Numbered from the stretch's first letter, positions 1 to 8,791 are shown. The stretch is DNA of 64,000 nucleotides from Peribacillus frigoritolerans (GCF_030676415.1 NZ_JAUUTW010000001.1:186001-250000), one strand, 5' to 3'. Numbers and translations are program-made. The notes: generated by a model not told the origin, from the sequence alone.

Positions 1-1347
1 CCAGAGCAAGCGGCAACAAGCGCCATCATTTTACTTGCAGGTGTGTATTATGGAGCGATGTATGGAGGGTCGACAACTTCGATCCTATTGAATACACCTG
101 GCGAATCTTCTTCAGTCGTCACCACATTGGATGGCTACCAAATGGCGAAGAAGGGAAGAGCCGGGAGTGCTTTATCCATTTCGGCAATCGGTTCCTTCGT
201 CGGAGGGATAGTCACCCTTATCGCCATGATTGCTTTGGCTCAGCCATTATCGACGATTGCCATTAAATTCGGTCCGGCTGAGTATTTTTCGCTCATGCTT
301 CTAGGGTTGGCGGCAGTCAGCGGCCTCGCGGGAAAATCCGTAACCAAGGCATTGATCATGACAGTTTGCGGTTTGTTGATCGGGACGATAGGCATTGATA
401 ATGTATCCGGGATCGCCCGTTTTACATTCGACATTCCTTGGCTGTATCAAGGAGTCGAATTCCTGACGATAGCAGTGGGTCTATTCGCCCTAGGAGAAGT
501 ATTCAAGACAATCTTGGAAAAAGAAGAGGATGATGGGGAAATTGCAAAGATCAATAATTTGATTCCTTCCAAAGAAGAATTCAAGGAATCTGCGGGGCCA
601 ATTGCGAGGGGGTCGCTCTTAGGTTTTTTTGTAGGGATCCTGCCGGGTGCAGGGGCTACTCTTGCATCTTTCTTCTCATACCTTATGGAAAAACGGATTT
701 CAAAAAAACCCGAGAGATTTGGTACAGGGGCGATCGCTGGAGTGGCTGGTCCTGAAACGGCCAATAACGCGGCTTCTGGCGGAGCGATGATTCCATTATT
801 GACGCTGGGAATTCCCGGTTCCGGTACAACGGCGATTTTAATGGGTGCGCTCATGATGTACAATGTTCAGCCAGGTCCATTATTATTCGAGGACCATCCT
901 CAGGTGGCTTGGGGACTTATCGCCAGTATGTTCATCGGGAATCTGATGCTCCTCATCCTTAATCTCCCGCTCGTTAAGGTTTTTGCGAAAATCATTGAAA
1001 CGCCAAAGAAATATTTGATTCCGATCATTATCGCGATTTCCATTTTTGGCGTTTATGCGGTACAAGTATCGACTTATGATTTATTGCTATTACTAGGATG
1101 CGGGGTCTTGGGATATTTCTTAAGTAAAAATGATTATCCAATCGCCCCGTTGGTATTAGGACTGGTTTTAGGACCGATGATAGAAAATAATATGCGCAGG
1201 GCCCTGACGATATCCGATGGTGATTACAGTTTGTTTTTCACTCGGCCGCTTTCCCTGACCTTCCTGATTGTAACGGCGTTATGGCTGCTCATTCCGGTTT
1301 TACTTAAGAAGAGAGGTAAGGATGTTGTCATCAATATTGAAGGTTAA
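1..1347 (+). CDS. Tripartite tricarboxylate transporter permease, TctA family (5' end outside window)
   Basis: Large membrane subunit of a TTT-family secondary transporter, which imports tri- or dicarboxylates with a periplasm-type binding protein (TctC) and a small subunit (TctB). The reading frame is open from base 1; 448 residues are visible, so only about 50 N-terminal residues of a roughly 500-residue TctA are missing. The glycine-rich family signatures are present: YGGSTTSILLNTPGE near the visible start and GPETANNAASGGAMIPLLTLGIPG in the middle, with many hydrophobic segments. It ends before a good terminator. The next genes encode a carboxylate-type sensor kinase and regulator, so the substrate is probably a citrate-like acid; the exact substrate cannot be read from sequence. 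TctB and TctC should lie upstream, outside the window. Confidence 0.9.
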   Translation, partial: PEQAATSAIILLAGVYYGAMYGGSTTSILLNTPGESSSVVTTLDGYQMAKKGRAGSALSISAIGSFVGGIVTLIAMIALAQPLSTIAIKFGPAEYFSLMLLGLAAVSGLAGKSVTKALIMTVCGLLIGTIGIDNVSGIARFTFDIPWLYQGVEFLTIAVGLFALGEVFKTILEKEEDDGEIAKINNLIPSKEEFKESAGPIARGSLLGFFVGILPGAGATLASFFSYLMEKRISKKPERFGTGAIAGVAGPETANNAASGGAMIPLLTLGIPGSGTTAILMGALMMYNVQPGPLLFEDHPQVAWGLIASMFIGNLMLLILNLPLVKVFAKIIETPKKYLIPIIIAISIFGVYAVQVSTYDLLLLLGCGVLGYFLSKNDYPIAPLVLGLVLGPMIENNMRRALTISDGDYSLFFTRPLSLTFLIVTALWLLIPVLLKKRGKDVVINIEG

Positions 1348-1369
1348 CCTATATTTTCTGAATGTTATG

Positions 1370-1402
1370 AAAAAACCTCTTTTTTCAAGGGGTTTTTTTT
1401 TA
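1370..1402 (+). terminator. Rho-independent terminator after tctA
   Basis: A 12-bp A/U-rich stem (arms 1370-1381 and 1387-1398, one G-U pair) with a 5-base loop runs into eight T residues. It separates the transporter transcript from the two-component genes. Confidence 0.8.
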
Positions 1403-1422
1403 TATGATGTAAGTAGAGGTGA

Positions 1423-1437
1423 TTGAATGCGTTTACA
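1423..1437 (+). promoter_or_regulatory. Possible CcpA cre site overlapping the sensor-kinase start codon
   Basis: TTGAATGCGTTTACA matches the degenerate cre consensus (WTGNAANCGNWNNCA) with one mismatch and contains the ATG at 1427. Carbon catabolite control of carboxylate-uptake systems is known in Bacillus. Site function here is inference. Confidence 0.3.
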
Positions 1438-3016
1438 CACCAAGTTGATGCTGGGCATCTGTACGTTAATCATCTTAATGGGTGGAATACTTGAAGTTAT
1501 TTTCATAAATATCCTGGAAAATAACCTGAAGCAGGAAACAGGGGAAAAAGCATTGTCGGTTGCCCAGACCATTTCTTTGCTGCCTGAAATTAAACAAGCA
1601 TTTCGAACGGATAATCCTTCTGTAATCATTCAGCCCATCGCGGAAAGAATTCGCAGGCAGATCGATGCGGAATTCATAGTAATAGGAGATGAGAATGAAA
1701 CACGGCTGTCGCATCCAGATTCCAACTTGATAGGCAAGAAAATGGTAGGTGGAGATAATGGCGAGGTTTGGAATGGGAAATCCATCATCACCGAGTCCAC
1801 TGGGACATTGGGACCTTCCATTAGGGGAAAATCCCCGATAATCGAAAATGAAAAAGTCATTGGTGTAGTCTCCGTTGGCTACCTTCAGGATGATATTGAA
1901 AAAGAATTGTCCAGTATACAAAGAAAGATAGTCTGGATCATCTCTTTTATATTAATCGGCGGTTTATTGATAGCCTTTTTCATTTCATTCAATATAAAAA
2001 AGGCGATATTGGGTCTGGAGCCGAAAGAGATCGCCTGGATGTTTCAAGAGAAGCATGCCATTTTGGAATCGATTCATGAAGGCATCATTGCCATTGATGT
2101 TCATGGGAAAATCACGGTCGTCAATGAAACGGCGCATAAAATCCTTCATATCCCTAAAGAAGTCATGCTTCGCGGGCAAAAAATCGAAGAAGTCATAACG
2201 CATACACATTTGCTTGATGTAGTCAGCACGGCACGGGCCGAGTATGATCAGGAATTCATGATTGATGGTGAAGTTTTTTTGGCCAGCCGGATCCCCATTT
2301 TGAATGGACAGGGTGAAATCATTGGTGCAGTTGCAAGTTTGAGAAATAAATCGGAACTATCCAATCTCCTTCAGGAACTGTCACATGTAAAGGCATATGC
2401 AGAAGGGCTGAGGGCCCAGACACATGAATATTCGAATCGGCTCTATACTCTGCTAGGCTTGATTCAACTCGGTTCACATAAAGAAGCGATAGATTTCATA
2501 TCGAAGGAAGTGGATGTCACCCAAGGCTTCATTCACTTTCTAATGAAGGAAGTACCTGATCCGATTATTGCTGGGTTCATTTTAGGGAAGGTAAGTTTAG
2601 CCAGCGAGCTGAAAATTGATTTTACCATTGATAGAGAAAGCAGTTTTAAGGATATTCCGCCCCAAATAGATCGGGATTTATTAGTGACGATCATCGGCAA
2701 CCTCATCAATAATGCCTTCGAAGCTGTACGGGAAAACGAAAGGGAGGAAAAAAGGGTATCGTTGTTCATCACGGACTTAGGTAAAGAGTTGATCATAGAG
2801 GTTGAAGATAATGGAAAAGGGATGAATTCAGATATTACCGAAATGATTTTCCAGAACGGTTTTACGACGAAAAGCCATCAATCCAATTCAGGTATAGGTT
2901 TGAGCCTTGTTCAGGAAGCGATTGATGGATTAGGGGGATATATCACTTTTTCGACGAAAGAAGGGGAATATACGATTTTTACTGTTGCCATACCAAAAAA
3001 ACAGAGGGGTGATTAA
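1427..3016 (+). CDS. Sensor histidine kinase, CitA/DcuS/DctS family
   Basis: Membrane sensor of extracellular di- or tricarboxylates. The 529 residues show an N-terminal membrane segment (about 7-30), an extracytoplasmic PDC-type sensor region, a second membrane segment (about 165-190), a PAS domain (about 205-315), then a SpoOB-type dimerisation helix with AQTHEYSNRLYTLLGLIQ, where His333 is the likely phosphorylation site. The ATPase domain has the N-box (NLINNAFEA), a G1 box (DNGKGM) and a GIGLSL loop. The ATG at 1427 follows AGAGGTG. The stop codon directly abuts the ATG of the response regulator, so the two are co-translated. By analogy with B. subtilis CitS or DctS it probably activates the tctA transporter next door; that is inference. 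Confidence 0.88.
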   Translation: MRLHTKLMLGICTLIILMGGILEVIFINILENNLKQETGEKALSVAQTISLLPEIKQAFRTDNPSVIIQPIAERIRRQIDAEFIVIGDENETRLSHPDSNLIGKKMVGGDNGEVWNGKSIITESTGTLGPSIRGKSPIIENEKVIGVVSVGYLQDDIEKELSSIQRKIVWIISFILIGGLLIAFFISFNIKKAILGLEPKEIAWMFQEKHAILESIHEGIIAIDVHGKITVVNETAHKILHIPKEVMLRGQKIEEVITHTHLLDVVSTARAEYDQEFMIDGEVFLASRIPILNGQGEIIGAVASLRNKSELSNLLQELSHVKAYAEGLRAQTHEYSNRLYTLLGLIQLGSHKEAIDFISKEVDVTQGFIHFLMKEVPDPIIAGFILGKVSLASELKIDFTIDRESSFKDIPPQIDRDLLVTIIGNLINNAFEAVRENEREEKRVSLFITDLGKELIIEVEDNGKGMNSDITEMIFQNGFTTKSHQSNSGIGLSLVQEAIDGLGGYITFSTKEGEYTIFTVAIPKKQRGD

Positions 3017-3724
3017 ATGATGGCCAATCGTGACATAGAAGTCTTAATCGTAGAAGATGACCTGCGGATTGCCGAGATACAGAAGCTATTCATCGAAAAG
3101 CTTGAGGGATTTCAAACAATCGGAATCGCGTCAAGCTATGACGAGGCTAAAAGCTTCATTAAAATCATGCAGCCGGATCTATTGCTGCTCGATATGTATT
3201 TTCCGGATATGAATGGGCTTGATATCCTGAAAGAAATCAAGCAGCAAAGCAAACAAATGGATGTCATTATGATAACGGCGGCTAAAGAAATCGAAAAAGT
3301 CCAGGAAGCCATCAAGATCGGCATATTTGATTATATTATCAAGCCTGTCGCATTTGAGCGTTTCAAGCAGTCCTTACGCCGATATCAAGAGTATCACAAC
3401 AAACTGTCTGAATTGGAAAAGGGCAATTTTCCCGTAACGCAGCAACAGGTGGATAAGCTTTTGCGAAAGGAAATGAAAGAAAAAGAGAGGGAACAAACTT
3501 CACTGCCAAAAGGGATCGATCGGATGACTTTGGAGAAGGTGATGGTTGTGTTGGGGAAATCCTCCCCAGGGTTAACTGCCGAAATAGTGGCAAAGGAAAT
3601 CGGGGTGAGCAGGACAACGGCAAGGCGTTATCTGGAGCACTTGATGTCAGAGGAAAAAATTGATGCCGATTTAACATATGGCACGGTAGGACGTCCTGAA
3701 CGGGTTTATGCGATCAAGTTATAA
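3017..3724 (+). CDS. Response regulator, CitB/DcuR family
   Basis: Transcription regulator partnered with the preceding kinase. The receiver domain covers about residues 7-125 with acidic residues VEDD, phospho-acceptor Asp59 in LLLLDMYFPD, a conserved Thr in MITAA and Lys in YIIKPV. The C-terminal part (about 165-235) carries a helix-turn-helix reading TAEIVAKEIGVSRTTARRYLEHL, the arrangement of CitT, DctR and DcuR regulators. Length (235 residues) is normal. The ATG immediately follows the kinase stop codon, and a second Met codon follows at once; either could be used. A terminator lies four bases downstream, closing a two-gene operon. The likely target is the upstream tricarboxylate transporter operon. 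Confidence 0.88.
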   Translation: MMANRDIEVLIVEDDLRIAEIQKLFIEKLEGFQTIGIASSYDEAKSFIKIMQPDLLLLDMYFPDMNGLDILKEIKQQSKQMDVIMITAAKEIEKVQEAIKIGIFDYIIKPVAFERFKQSLRRYQEYHNKLSELEKGNFPVTQQQVDKLLRKEMKEKEREQTSLPKGIDRMTLEKVMVVLGKSSPGLTAEIVAKEIGVSRTTARRYLEHLMSEEKIDADLTYGTVGRPERVYAIKL

Positions 3725-3727
3725 ATG

Positions 3728-3754
3728 GGTTCGCCAAGTGGCGGATCTTTTTTT
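3728..3754 (+). terminator. Terminator of the two-component operon
   Basis: Stem arms 3728-3735 and 3740-3747 (8 bp, two G-U pairs), AAGT loop, then seven T residues. Confidence 0.85.
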
Positions 3755-3877
3755 GTTTGATCGAATAAATGACAGGCATTTTTTTGGGAATCAGATTGGT
3801 GGGAATTCATCGTTTTTTTGAAGTGTAAAAATGATGAATGAGGAAAAAATACGTGTGAGTGTTGAAGCAGACAAGTA

Positions 3878-3944
3878 TATGACAAGTGTCATAGCAGGAA
3901 ATTGACGTTTATGACTATAGAAGATCGGTTATTATTCCTATAAT
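3878..3944 (+). promoter_or_regulatory. des promoter with likely DesR operator
   Basis: TATGACA-AG-TGTCATA (3878-3893) is a perfect 7-bp inverted repeat with a 2-base spacer. A second, imperfect site containing TGAC and ATGAC follows at about 3903-3916. A perfect -10 box TATAAT is at 3939-3944, but no recognisable -35 lies 16-18 bases upstream (about 3916-3921). The palindrome would sit near -65. This is the layout of an activator-dependent promoter and agrees with the position of DesR sites at B. subtilis des. The rest of 3755-4036 holds a roughly 85-base 5' leader and no gene. Confidence 0.65.
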
Positions 3945-4036
3945 TAAAGAAGAGATGTTGCCAAAGTTTTTCGAAATATAAAACAAAAACCAATCCATTT
4001 AAACACTTCATTTTTATATATTATGAGGAGGAAACC

Positions 4037-5089
4037 ATGAGTAATCATAATCAAAAACAATTGAGAAAAGATATTGCCCCTTTTGAAAAATCCAATACTA
4101 AATCAAGTGTGAAACAGCTCATAAATACATTTCCGCCATTTTTCCTGTTATGGTTTTTAGCTTATCAAAGCTTAACCATTTCATACTGGCTGACCCTTGC
4201 ATTGGCCGTCCTGGCTTCAGGATTCGTAGTCAGGATTTTCATCATTTTCCATGATTGCTGTCATCAATCGTTTTTCAAAAGCAGGAAAGCGAATAGCATC
4301 CTGGGTACAATCAGTGGAATCGTTACATTATTTCCATATGAGCAATGGAAGCATAGCCATTCCATACATCATGCAACAAGCAGTAATTTAAACAAACGCG
4401 GTACAGGAGATATTTGGATCATGACCGTTGATGAATATATCGCAGCTTCATTCTGGGGGCGGCTGGCTTACCGTTTATATAGAAATCCGATCGTCATGTT
4501 TGGATTGGGTCCATTTTATCTATTTCTTGTATCGAACCGTCTGAATAAAAAAGGCGCTAAAAAGAAAGAACGGATGAATACGTATTTGACAAATGCCGCA
4601 ATCGTGGCAATTTATGGTCTTTTATGCTTGGCTATCGGATGGCAGGCATTCCTGATGATTCAGGTACCGATGCTTTTTGTAACGGGATCACTGGGCATCT
4701 GGCTGTTTTATGTACAGCATCAGTTCGAAGATTCTTATTTCGAAGAGGAATCGGAATGGGATTACGTGAAGGCTGCCATCGATGGAAGTTCTTATTATAA
4801 ACTTCCAAAGGTTTTGCAATGGGTAACCGGTAATATCGGTTTTCACCACGTGCATCATCTTAGTCCAAGAGTGCCAAACTATAATCTGGAAAAAGTCCAT
4901 GATTCCACCCTGCCTTTGCAGCAGGCAACGACAATCACCCTTAGTTCAAGTTTAAAATCGCTTCGCTTCCGCCTTTATGATGGCGAAAACAAGACGTTTG
5001 TCAGTTTTAAAGAGATTAAGGAACGTCTAAATGAAACAAAATCAAAGGTGGAAATCAATAATAAACGTCCAAGTCTTCAAGAAAAATAA
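4037..5089 (+). CDS. des: Acyl-lipid fatty acid desaturase
   Basis: Membrane di-iron desaturase that introduces double bonds into phospholipid acyl chains to restore fluidity in the cold. The 350 residues have about four membrane segments and all three histidine boxes: HDCCH (72-76), HSHSIHH (106-112) and HHVHH (270-274). The histidines bind the di-iron centre in this family. The ATG at 4037 follows TGAGGAGGAAACC. Downstream come a terminator and then the desK and desR homologues, the same gene set and order as in B. subtilis, which supports the name. B. subtilis Des acts at the delta-5 position; the regiospecificity here is assumed by homology. Transcription is probably DesR-activated from the operator upstream. 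Confidence 0.93.
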   Translation: MSNHNQKQLRKDIAPFEKSNTKSSVKQLINTFPPFFLLWFLAYQSLTISYWLTLALAVLASGFVVRIFIIFHDCCHQSFFKSRKANSILGTISGIVTLFPYEQWKHSHSIHHATSSNLNKRGTGDIWIMTVDEYIAASFWGRLAYRLYRNPIVMFGLGPFYLFLVSNRLNKKGAKKKERMNTYLTNAAIVAIYGLLCLAIGWQAFLMIQVPMLFVTGSLGIWLFYVQHQFEDSYFEEESEWDYVKAAIDGSSYYKLPKVLQWVTGNIGFHHVHHLSPRVPNYNLEKVHDSTLPLQQATTITLSSSLKSLRFRLYDGENKTFVSFKEIKERLNETKSKVEINNKRPSLQEK

Positions 5090-5099
5090 ATAGTTCATC

Positions 5100-5133
5100 A
5101 AAAAACCATTCAATTTCCATTGGGTGGTTTTTT
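5100..5133 (+). terminator. Terminator after des
   Basis: A 14-bp stem (arms 5100-5113 and 5120-5133, two G-U pairs) whose 3' arm ends in six T residues. It separates des from the constitutive desKR genes. Confidence 0.85.
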
Positions 5134-5183
5134 GATGAAACTCCTTAGTATATACTAGGATAAAAAGAAATAGAGGCGGCGCC

Positions 5184-6305
5184 ATGCAAAGTTGGTATCA
5201 TATCTTTCCGAAAAACACAGGGCTGAGCCCTTATGTCTGGATCATTTTTTGTATCCTTCCTTTTTATTTCATCTTCAAATCTTCTTCGATGTTGGAGATA
5301 GTCTTTGGAATCGTCATGATCATTTTGTTTTTCATATCATATGGTCTATCATTCGTTTCGAAGGGATGGCCCGTATACGTATGGACGGCGATACAAATAG
5401 TCATATCCATATCCATGACCATATTTTTCAGCTACATTTACTTTTCACTTTTTTTAGCATTCTTTATTGGGAATGTTCAAAATAAGGTTGGCTTTTTCGT
5501 CTTATATTCGATCCAGCTATTGGCTACCATCGTGTCTGTCAATATTGGATTCATCATGAAAGACCCTACGTTCTTTTCGCAATTTCCCTTTATGCTCATT
5601 TGTGTGGTAGGCGTGATCCTGCTCCCATTCAACACATATAATCGGAATAAACGGGGCAGGTTGGAAGAACAATTGGAGGACGCACATAAAAGAATTTCGG
5701 AGCTTGGCAAAATGGAGGAACGTCAGCGGATTGCCCGTGACTTACATGATACACTTGGACAAAAACTGTCTTTGATTGGCTTGAAAAGTGACCTTGCAGG
5801 GAAATTGATCGATTTGAATCCGGATTCAGCCAAGAAGGAAATCAAGGATATCCGTCAAACGGCGAGGACGGCACTCAAGGAAGTACGTGAAATGGTGTCG
5901 GAAATGCGCGGGGCCAAGCTAAGCGATGAAATCATCCGGGTCAAGCAAATATTGAAAGCGGCAGAGATAGAATTCAATTTGGAAGGCACCACGGAATTGC
6001 AAGATACCCCATTGCTTGTTGAAACGGTTTTAAGCATGTGCTTGAAAGAAGCTGTGACCAATATCGTCAAACATAGCGGTGCCGACTGCTGTAATATCGT
6101 CATTGAAGAATTACAAACAGGAGTGACGATCACAGTACAGGATAATGGAGTGGGGCTTTCGCATAGATCAGAGTTTTTTAAAGGCAATGGGCTTCAAGGA
6201 ATGAAAGAAAGGCTCGAATTCGTTAATGGCAGCCTGGATATTAAATCAACAGATGGAACGACACTTTATATAAGAGTTCCGAATGCTATAAAAAATAATG
6301 GATAG
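5184..6305 (+). CDS. desK: Membrane thermosensor histidine kinase DesK
   Basis: Cold-sensing kinase that reads membrane thickness and order through its transmembrane helices. The 373 residues begin with four to five hydrophobic segments (about 15-150), followed by a linker coiled coil and the HisKA_3 dimerisation helix ERQRIARDLHDTLGQKLSL, with His188, the same position as in B. subtilis DesK. The C-terminal HATPase domain has the N-box (LKEAVTNIVKHS), DNGVGL and GNGLQGM. The ATG at 5184 follows AGAGGCGGCG. DesR begins 12 bases after the stop. In B. subtilis DesK is a phosphatase at warm temperature and a kinase in the cold; the same cycle is inferred here. The spacing from des and the intervening terminator imply separate expression. 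Confidence 0.93.
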   Translation: MQSWYHIFPKNTGLSPYVWIIFCILPFYFIFKSSSMLEIVFGIVMIILFFISYGLSFVSKGWPVYVWTAIQIVISISMTIFFSYIYFSLFLAFFIGNVQNKVGFFVLYSIQLLATIVSVNIGFIMKDPTFFSQFPFMLICVVGVILLPFNTYNRNKRGRLEEQLEDAHKRISELGKMEERQRIARDLHDTLGQKLSLIGLKSDLAGKLIDLNPDSAKKEIKDIRQTARTALKEVREMVSEMRGAKLSDEIIRVKQILKAAEIEFNLEGTTELQDTPLLVETVLSMCLKEAVTNIVKHSGADCCNIVIEELQTGVTITVQDNGVGLSHRSEFFKGNGLQGMKERLEFVNGSLDIKSTDGTTLYIRVPNAIKNNG

Positions 6306-6317
6306 GAGGGATTAACA

Positions 6318-6926
6318 TTGATTCGAATCGTAATTGCCGAAGACCAGCGGATGCTGCTTGGTGCGCTAGGTTCCATCCTAGATTTGGAAAGTGACATGGA
6401 AGTTGTGGGAAAAGCGAGCAATGGGGAAGAAGCAATGAATCTCGTCAATCAATTAAAGCCGGATATCTGCATAACCGATATTGAAATGCCAGTTAAAACC
6501 GGGCTCGATGTAGCGGAGGAGATCAAGGATCAGGGCCACCAATGCAAAGTCATCATTTTGACCACCTTTGCACGTCCTGGGTATTTTGAAAGAGCAAGAA
6601 AGGCCGAGGTAGGCGGATATCTTCTCAAGGATAGTCCTAGTGAGGAACTGGCGAACTCGATCCGTGTCATTATGGATGGGCGGCGCATTTATGCTCCTGA
6701 GCTGGTGGATATGGCTTTCGAAGAAGAAAACCCTTTGACTGAACGAGAGAGCCAAGTGCTCAAATTGATCGCAGATGGTAAGACCACAAAGGAAATCGCA
6801 AGCCAGCTTTATCTGACCAATGGAACGGTCCGTAATTATATATCAGTCATCCTTGATAAATTGGATGTAAGCAACCGCGTTGAAGCGATTGTGCGATTCA
6901 AGGAAAAGGGCTGGTCAAAAGATTGA
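6318..6926 (+). CDS. desR: Response regulator DesR (NarL/FixJ family)
   Basis: Phospho-activated regulator of des. The receiver domain has phospho-acceptor Asp54 (CITDIEMP), as in B. subtilis DesR, a Thr in LTTFARPGYF and Lys in YLLKDSPSEELA. The C-terminal LuxR-type helix-turn-helix reads LTERESQVLKLIADG then TKEIASQLYLTNGTVRNYIS. The start is TTG at 6318, chosen because AGGAGGG (6304-6310) lies at the right distance and the protein then begins MIRIVIAEDQ, aligned with known DesR. Length 202 residues is typical. Its target is probably the inverted repeat at 3878-3893. No strong terminator follows; only a 6-bp hairpin (AAAGGG/CCCTTT) is present near 6930. Confidence 0.93.
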   Translation: MIRIVIAEDQRMLLGALGSILDLESDMEVVGKASNGEEAMNLVNQLKPDICITDIEMPVKTGLDVAEEIKDQGHQCKVIILTTFARPGYFERARKAEVGGYLLKDSPSEELANSIRVIMDGRRIYAPELVDMAFEEENPLTERESQVLKLIADGKTTKEIASQLYLTNGTVRNYISVILDKLDVSNRVEAIVRFKEKGWSKD

Positions 6927-7045
6927 TCAAAGGGTAAATCCCTTTTGGCGCATTTAATGGCGGCTTCGCAAATCAAAAAAGCACAGTGTCAGGATTGGAG
7001 TATGGTATATTAATTTTTATTACTACAGGAAAGGGGATGACCATT

Positions 7046-7567
7046 ATGCAAAAGGCTACATTTGCTGGAGGTTGTTTTTGGTGCATGGTGACACCATTTG
7101 AAGAACAACCGGGGATTGGAGGAATCGTATCCGGTTATACGGGAGGACATGTTGAAAACCCGACTTATGAGGAAGTGAAGACGGGAATTACGGGGCATTA
7201 TGAAGTCGTGGAAATCACTTTCGATCCTCAGTTATTTCCTTATGAAAGATTGCTGGAACTATATTGGCAGCAAATTGATCCAACCGACGATGGCGGTCAA
7301 TTCCATGACAGGGGAAGCCAATATCGGACGGCCATCTTCTATCATGATGAAGCTCAAGAGAAACTGGCTCTTGAAGCGAAAGAAAAGGTTGCGGCCAGCG
7401 GGAAGTTCCAGAAACCCATCGTAACGGAAATCCTTCCGGCCCAAACCTTTTACCCTGCCGAAGAATACCATCAAGGCTATCATAAGAAAAACAAAGATGA
7501 TTATAAAGCGGACCGTGCGAAATCGGGACGTGATGAATTCATTGACCAGCATTGGAACGGTGAATGA
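7046..7567 (+). CDS. msrA: Peptide-methionine (S)-S-oxide reductase MsrA
   Basis: Repairs oxidised methionine by reducing the S-epimer of methionine sulfoxide, with thioredoxin-type recycling. The family motif GGCFWC is at the N-terminus, with catalytic Cys10 and a second Cys13. Other conserved parts are GYTGG, PTYEEV and EITFDP, then DRGSQYRTAIF. I chose ATG 7046 rather than upstream in-frame starts because the ribosome site AGGAAAGGGG ends nine bases before it and the product (173 residues) then starts MQKATFAGGCFWC, as the family does. No MsrB gene is adjacent. It is a stand-alone gene between desR and a gene-poor stretch. Confidence 0.92.
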   Translation: MQKATFAGGCFWCMVTPFEEQPGIGGIVSGYTGGHVENPTYEEVKTGITGHYEVVEITFDPQLFPYERLLELYWQQIDPTDDGGQFHDRGSQYRTAIFYHDEAQEKLALEAKEKVAASGKFQKPIVTEILPAQTFYPAEEYHQGYHKKNKDDYKADRAKSGRDEFIDQHWNGE

Positions 7568-7590
7568 AATGGATCATTATTAAACGTTTC

Positions 7591-7709
7591 CGTTGATTTC
7601 AGAAATCCGCGCCCATTCCGCCGACTGCCTGCCAAGCCTCATCAAAGCAAGCGTTTGTGGGGTCTCGTCTAGCCAGTATTCGGCATGAGTGTCGCAAATT
7701 TCTTCAATC
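7591..7709. repeat. Degenerate Bacillaceae intergenic repeat
   Basis: The stretch contains eroded blocks in fixed order (TTGATTTC, CCATTCCGC, AAGCCTC, GTGGGGTCTCG, GTCGCAAATTTCTTCAATC). I recognise these as a familiar dispersed intergenic repeat of Bacillaceae, here on the reverse orientation and clearly degenerate. No gene is visible between 7568 and 8095. Confidence 0.45.
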
Positions 7710-7832
7710 TAGAGAGGGTTTGGATCCCATATATAATAGTAAAAAATTATGGAGTTTCGCGCTTTAAAATCATGGTAATAATTTCTCATTTGGGGATGAG
7801 GCCGTCCGAGCCCCATTTTGTCGATAAACTGT

Positions 7833-7863
7833 GACTATGGAAATTTTCCATAGTCTTTTTTTT
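7833..7863 (+). terminator. Orphan terminator-like hairpin
   Basis: A perfect 11-bp inverted repeat (7833-7843 and 7845-7855; in practice a shorter stem with an A/T-rich loop) runs directly into eight T residues. It lies about 265 bases after msrA, so either msrA has a long 3' tail or an unrecognised transcript ends here. Confidence 0.7.
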
Positions 7864-8095
7864 ATGGTTAACCATTGATATATAGGCTTGTATTATTTAG
7901 ATTCGGGAAATTCTTACGATTGTATGGAATCTCTGCAAGGTGTCTGGCATGGACTTTACACATCCGGTTCTTTTTTGACCTTTTAAAGGCACAAAAATTA
8001 AATTCATTATTTCATGGGATTCTTATGCGGAGGGTTCAATTTCTCATGATATTTTCATATTTCTTCAGTACACTAAGGGGTAGGTGGTGATAATC

Positions 8096-8791
8096 ATGAA
8101 TAAAAGAATTTTAATAATAGAAGATGAAGAAAAAATTGCGAGGGTTCTCCAACTGGAACTTAATCATGAGGGTTATCAAACAGAATCGGCTTTTACCGGA
8201 AAGACAGGTCTGGAAAGGGCAGAAGCCGAAGAGTGGGATTTAATCTTATTGGATGTGATGCTGCCCGAGTTGAATGGCATAGAAGTACTTAGGCGTTATC
8301 GGAAAAAGAATGAATCTACACCGGTCATCCTTCTAACCGCAAGGGATGCTGTGCCAGACAAGGTGAATGGCCTGGACCATGGTGCGAATGATTATGTAAC
8401 GAAACCGTTTGAAATTGAAGAGCTGCTGGCACGGATCCGTGCTTGTTTTCGTACCAATGTACTGGAGAGCAAATCATTAGGGGAAGTGGATGAACTTAAG
8501 ATCCATGATCTGAAGTTGAACCTTGGTACAAGGGACATTCACAGGCAAGGCAAAAGGATTGAGCTGACCTCCCGCGAGTTCGATTTGCTGGTTTATCTTT
8601 TGCAAAATAAAAATCAAGTACTTTCGAGGGAGCAAATCCTTACACATGTATGGGGATATGACTTTGCAGGGGATACGAATGTGGTTGATGTGTATATCCG
8701 TTATTTACGCAAAAAAATAGATTATCCCTTTGAGCTGCAGCTCATACATACTTACCGCGGTGTAGGTTACAGCTTGAAGGAGCCAGTATGA
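8096..8791 (+). CDS. ykoG: OmpR-family response regulator (YkoG-like)
   Basis: DNA-binding regulator of the two-component pair with the next gene. The receiver domain starts RILIIEDEEKIARVLQLEL; phospho-acceptor Asp53 is in LILLDVMLPELNG, with LTARD and VTKPFE completing the active site. The C-terminal winged helix ends in DTNVVDVYIRYLRKKIDYPFE and HTYRGVGYSLKEPV. I place the start at ATG 8096, eight bases after AGGTGG, rather than the GTG codons at 8084 and 8087. The 231 residues match B. subtilis YkoG closely in motif detail, and the following kinase and PepSY protein reproduce the YkoG-YkoH-YkoI association. Signal and regulon are unknown. The stop overlaps the kinase start (ATGA). Confidence 0.88.
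   Translation: MNKRILIIEDEEKIARVLQLELNHEGYQTESAFTGKTGLERAEAEEWDLILLDVMLPELNGIEVLRRYRKKNESTPVILLTARDAVPDKVNGLDHGANDYVTKPFEIEELLARIRACFRTNVLESKSLGEVDELKIHDLKLNLGTRDIHRQGKRIELTSREFDLLVYLLQNKNQVLSREQILTHVWGYDFAGDTNVVDVYIRYLRKKIDYPFELQLIHTYRGVGYSLKEPV

Noticed and set aside
7875..8090. 71-codon frame upstream of the ykoG-like gene
   Set aside because: No ribosome site, no motif, and it overlaps the promoter/leader zone of the next gene.
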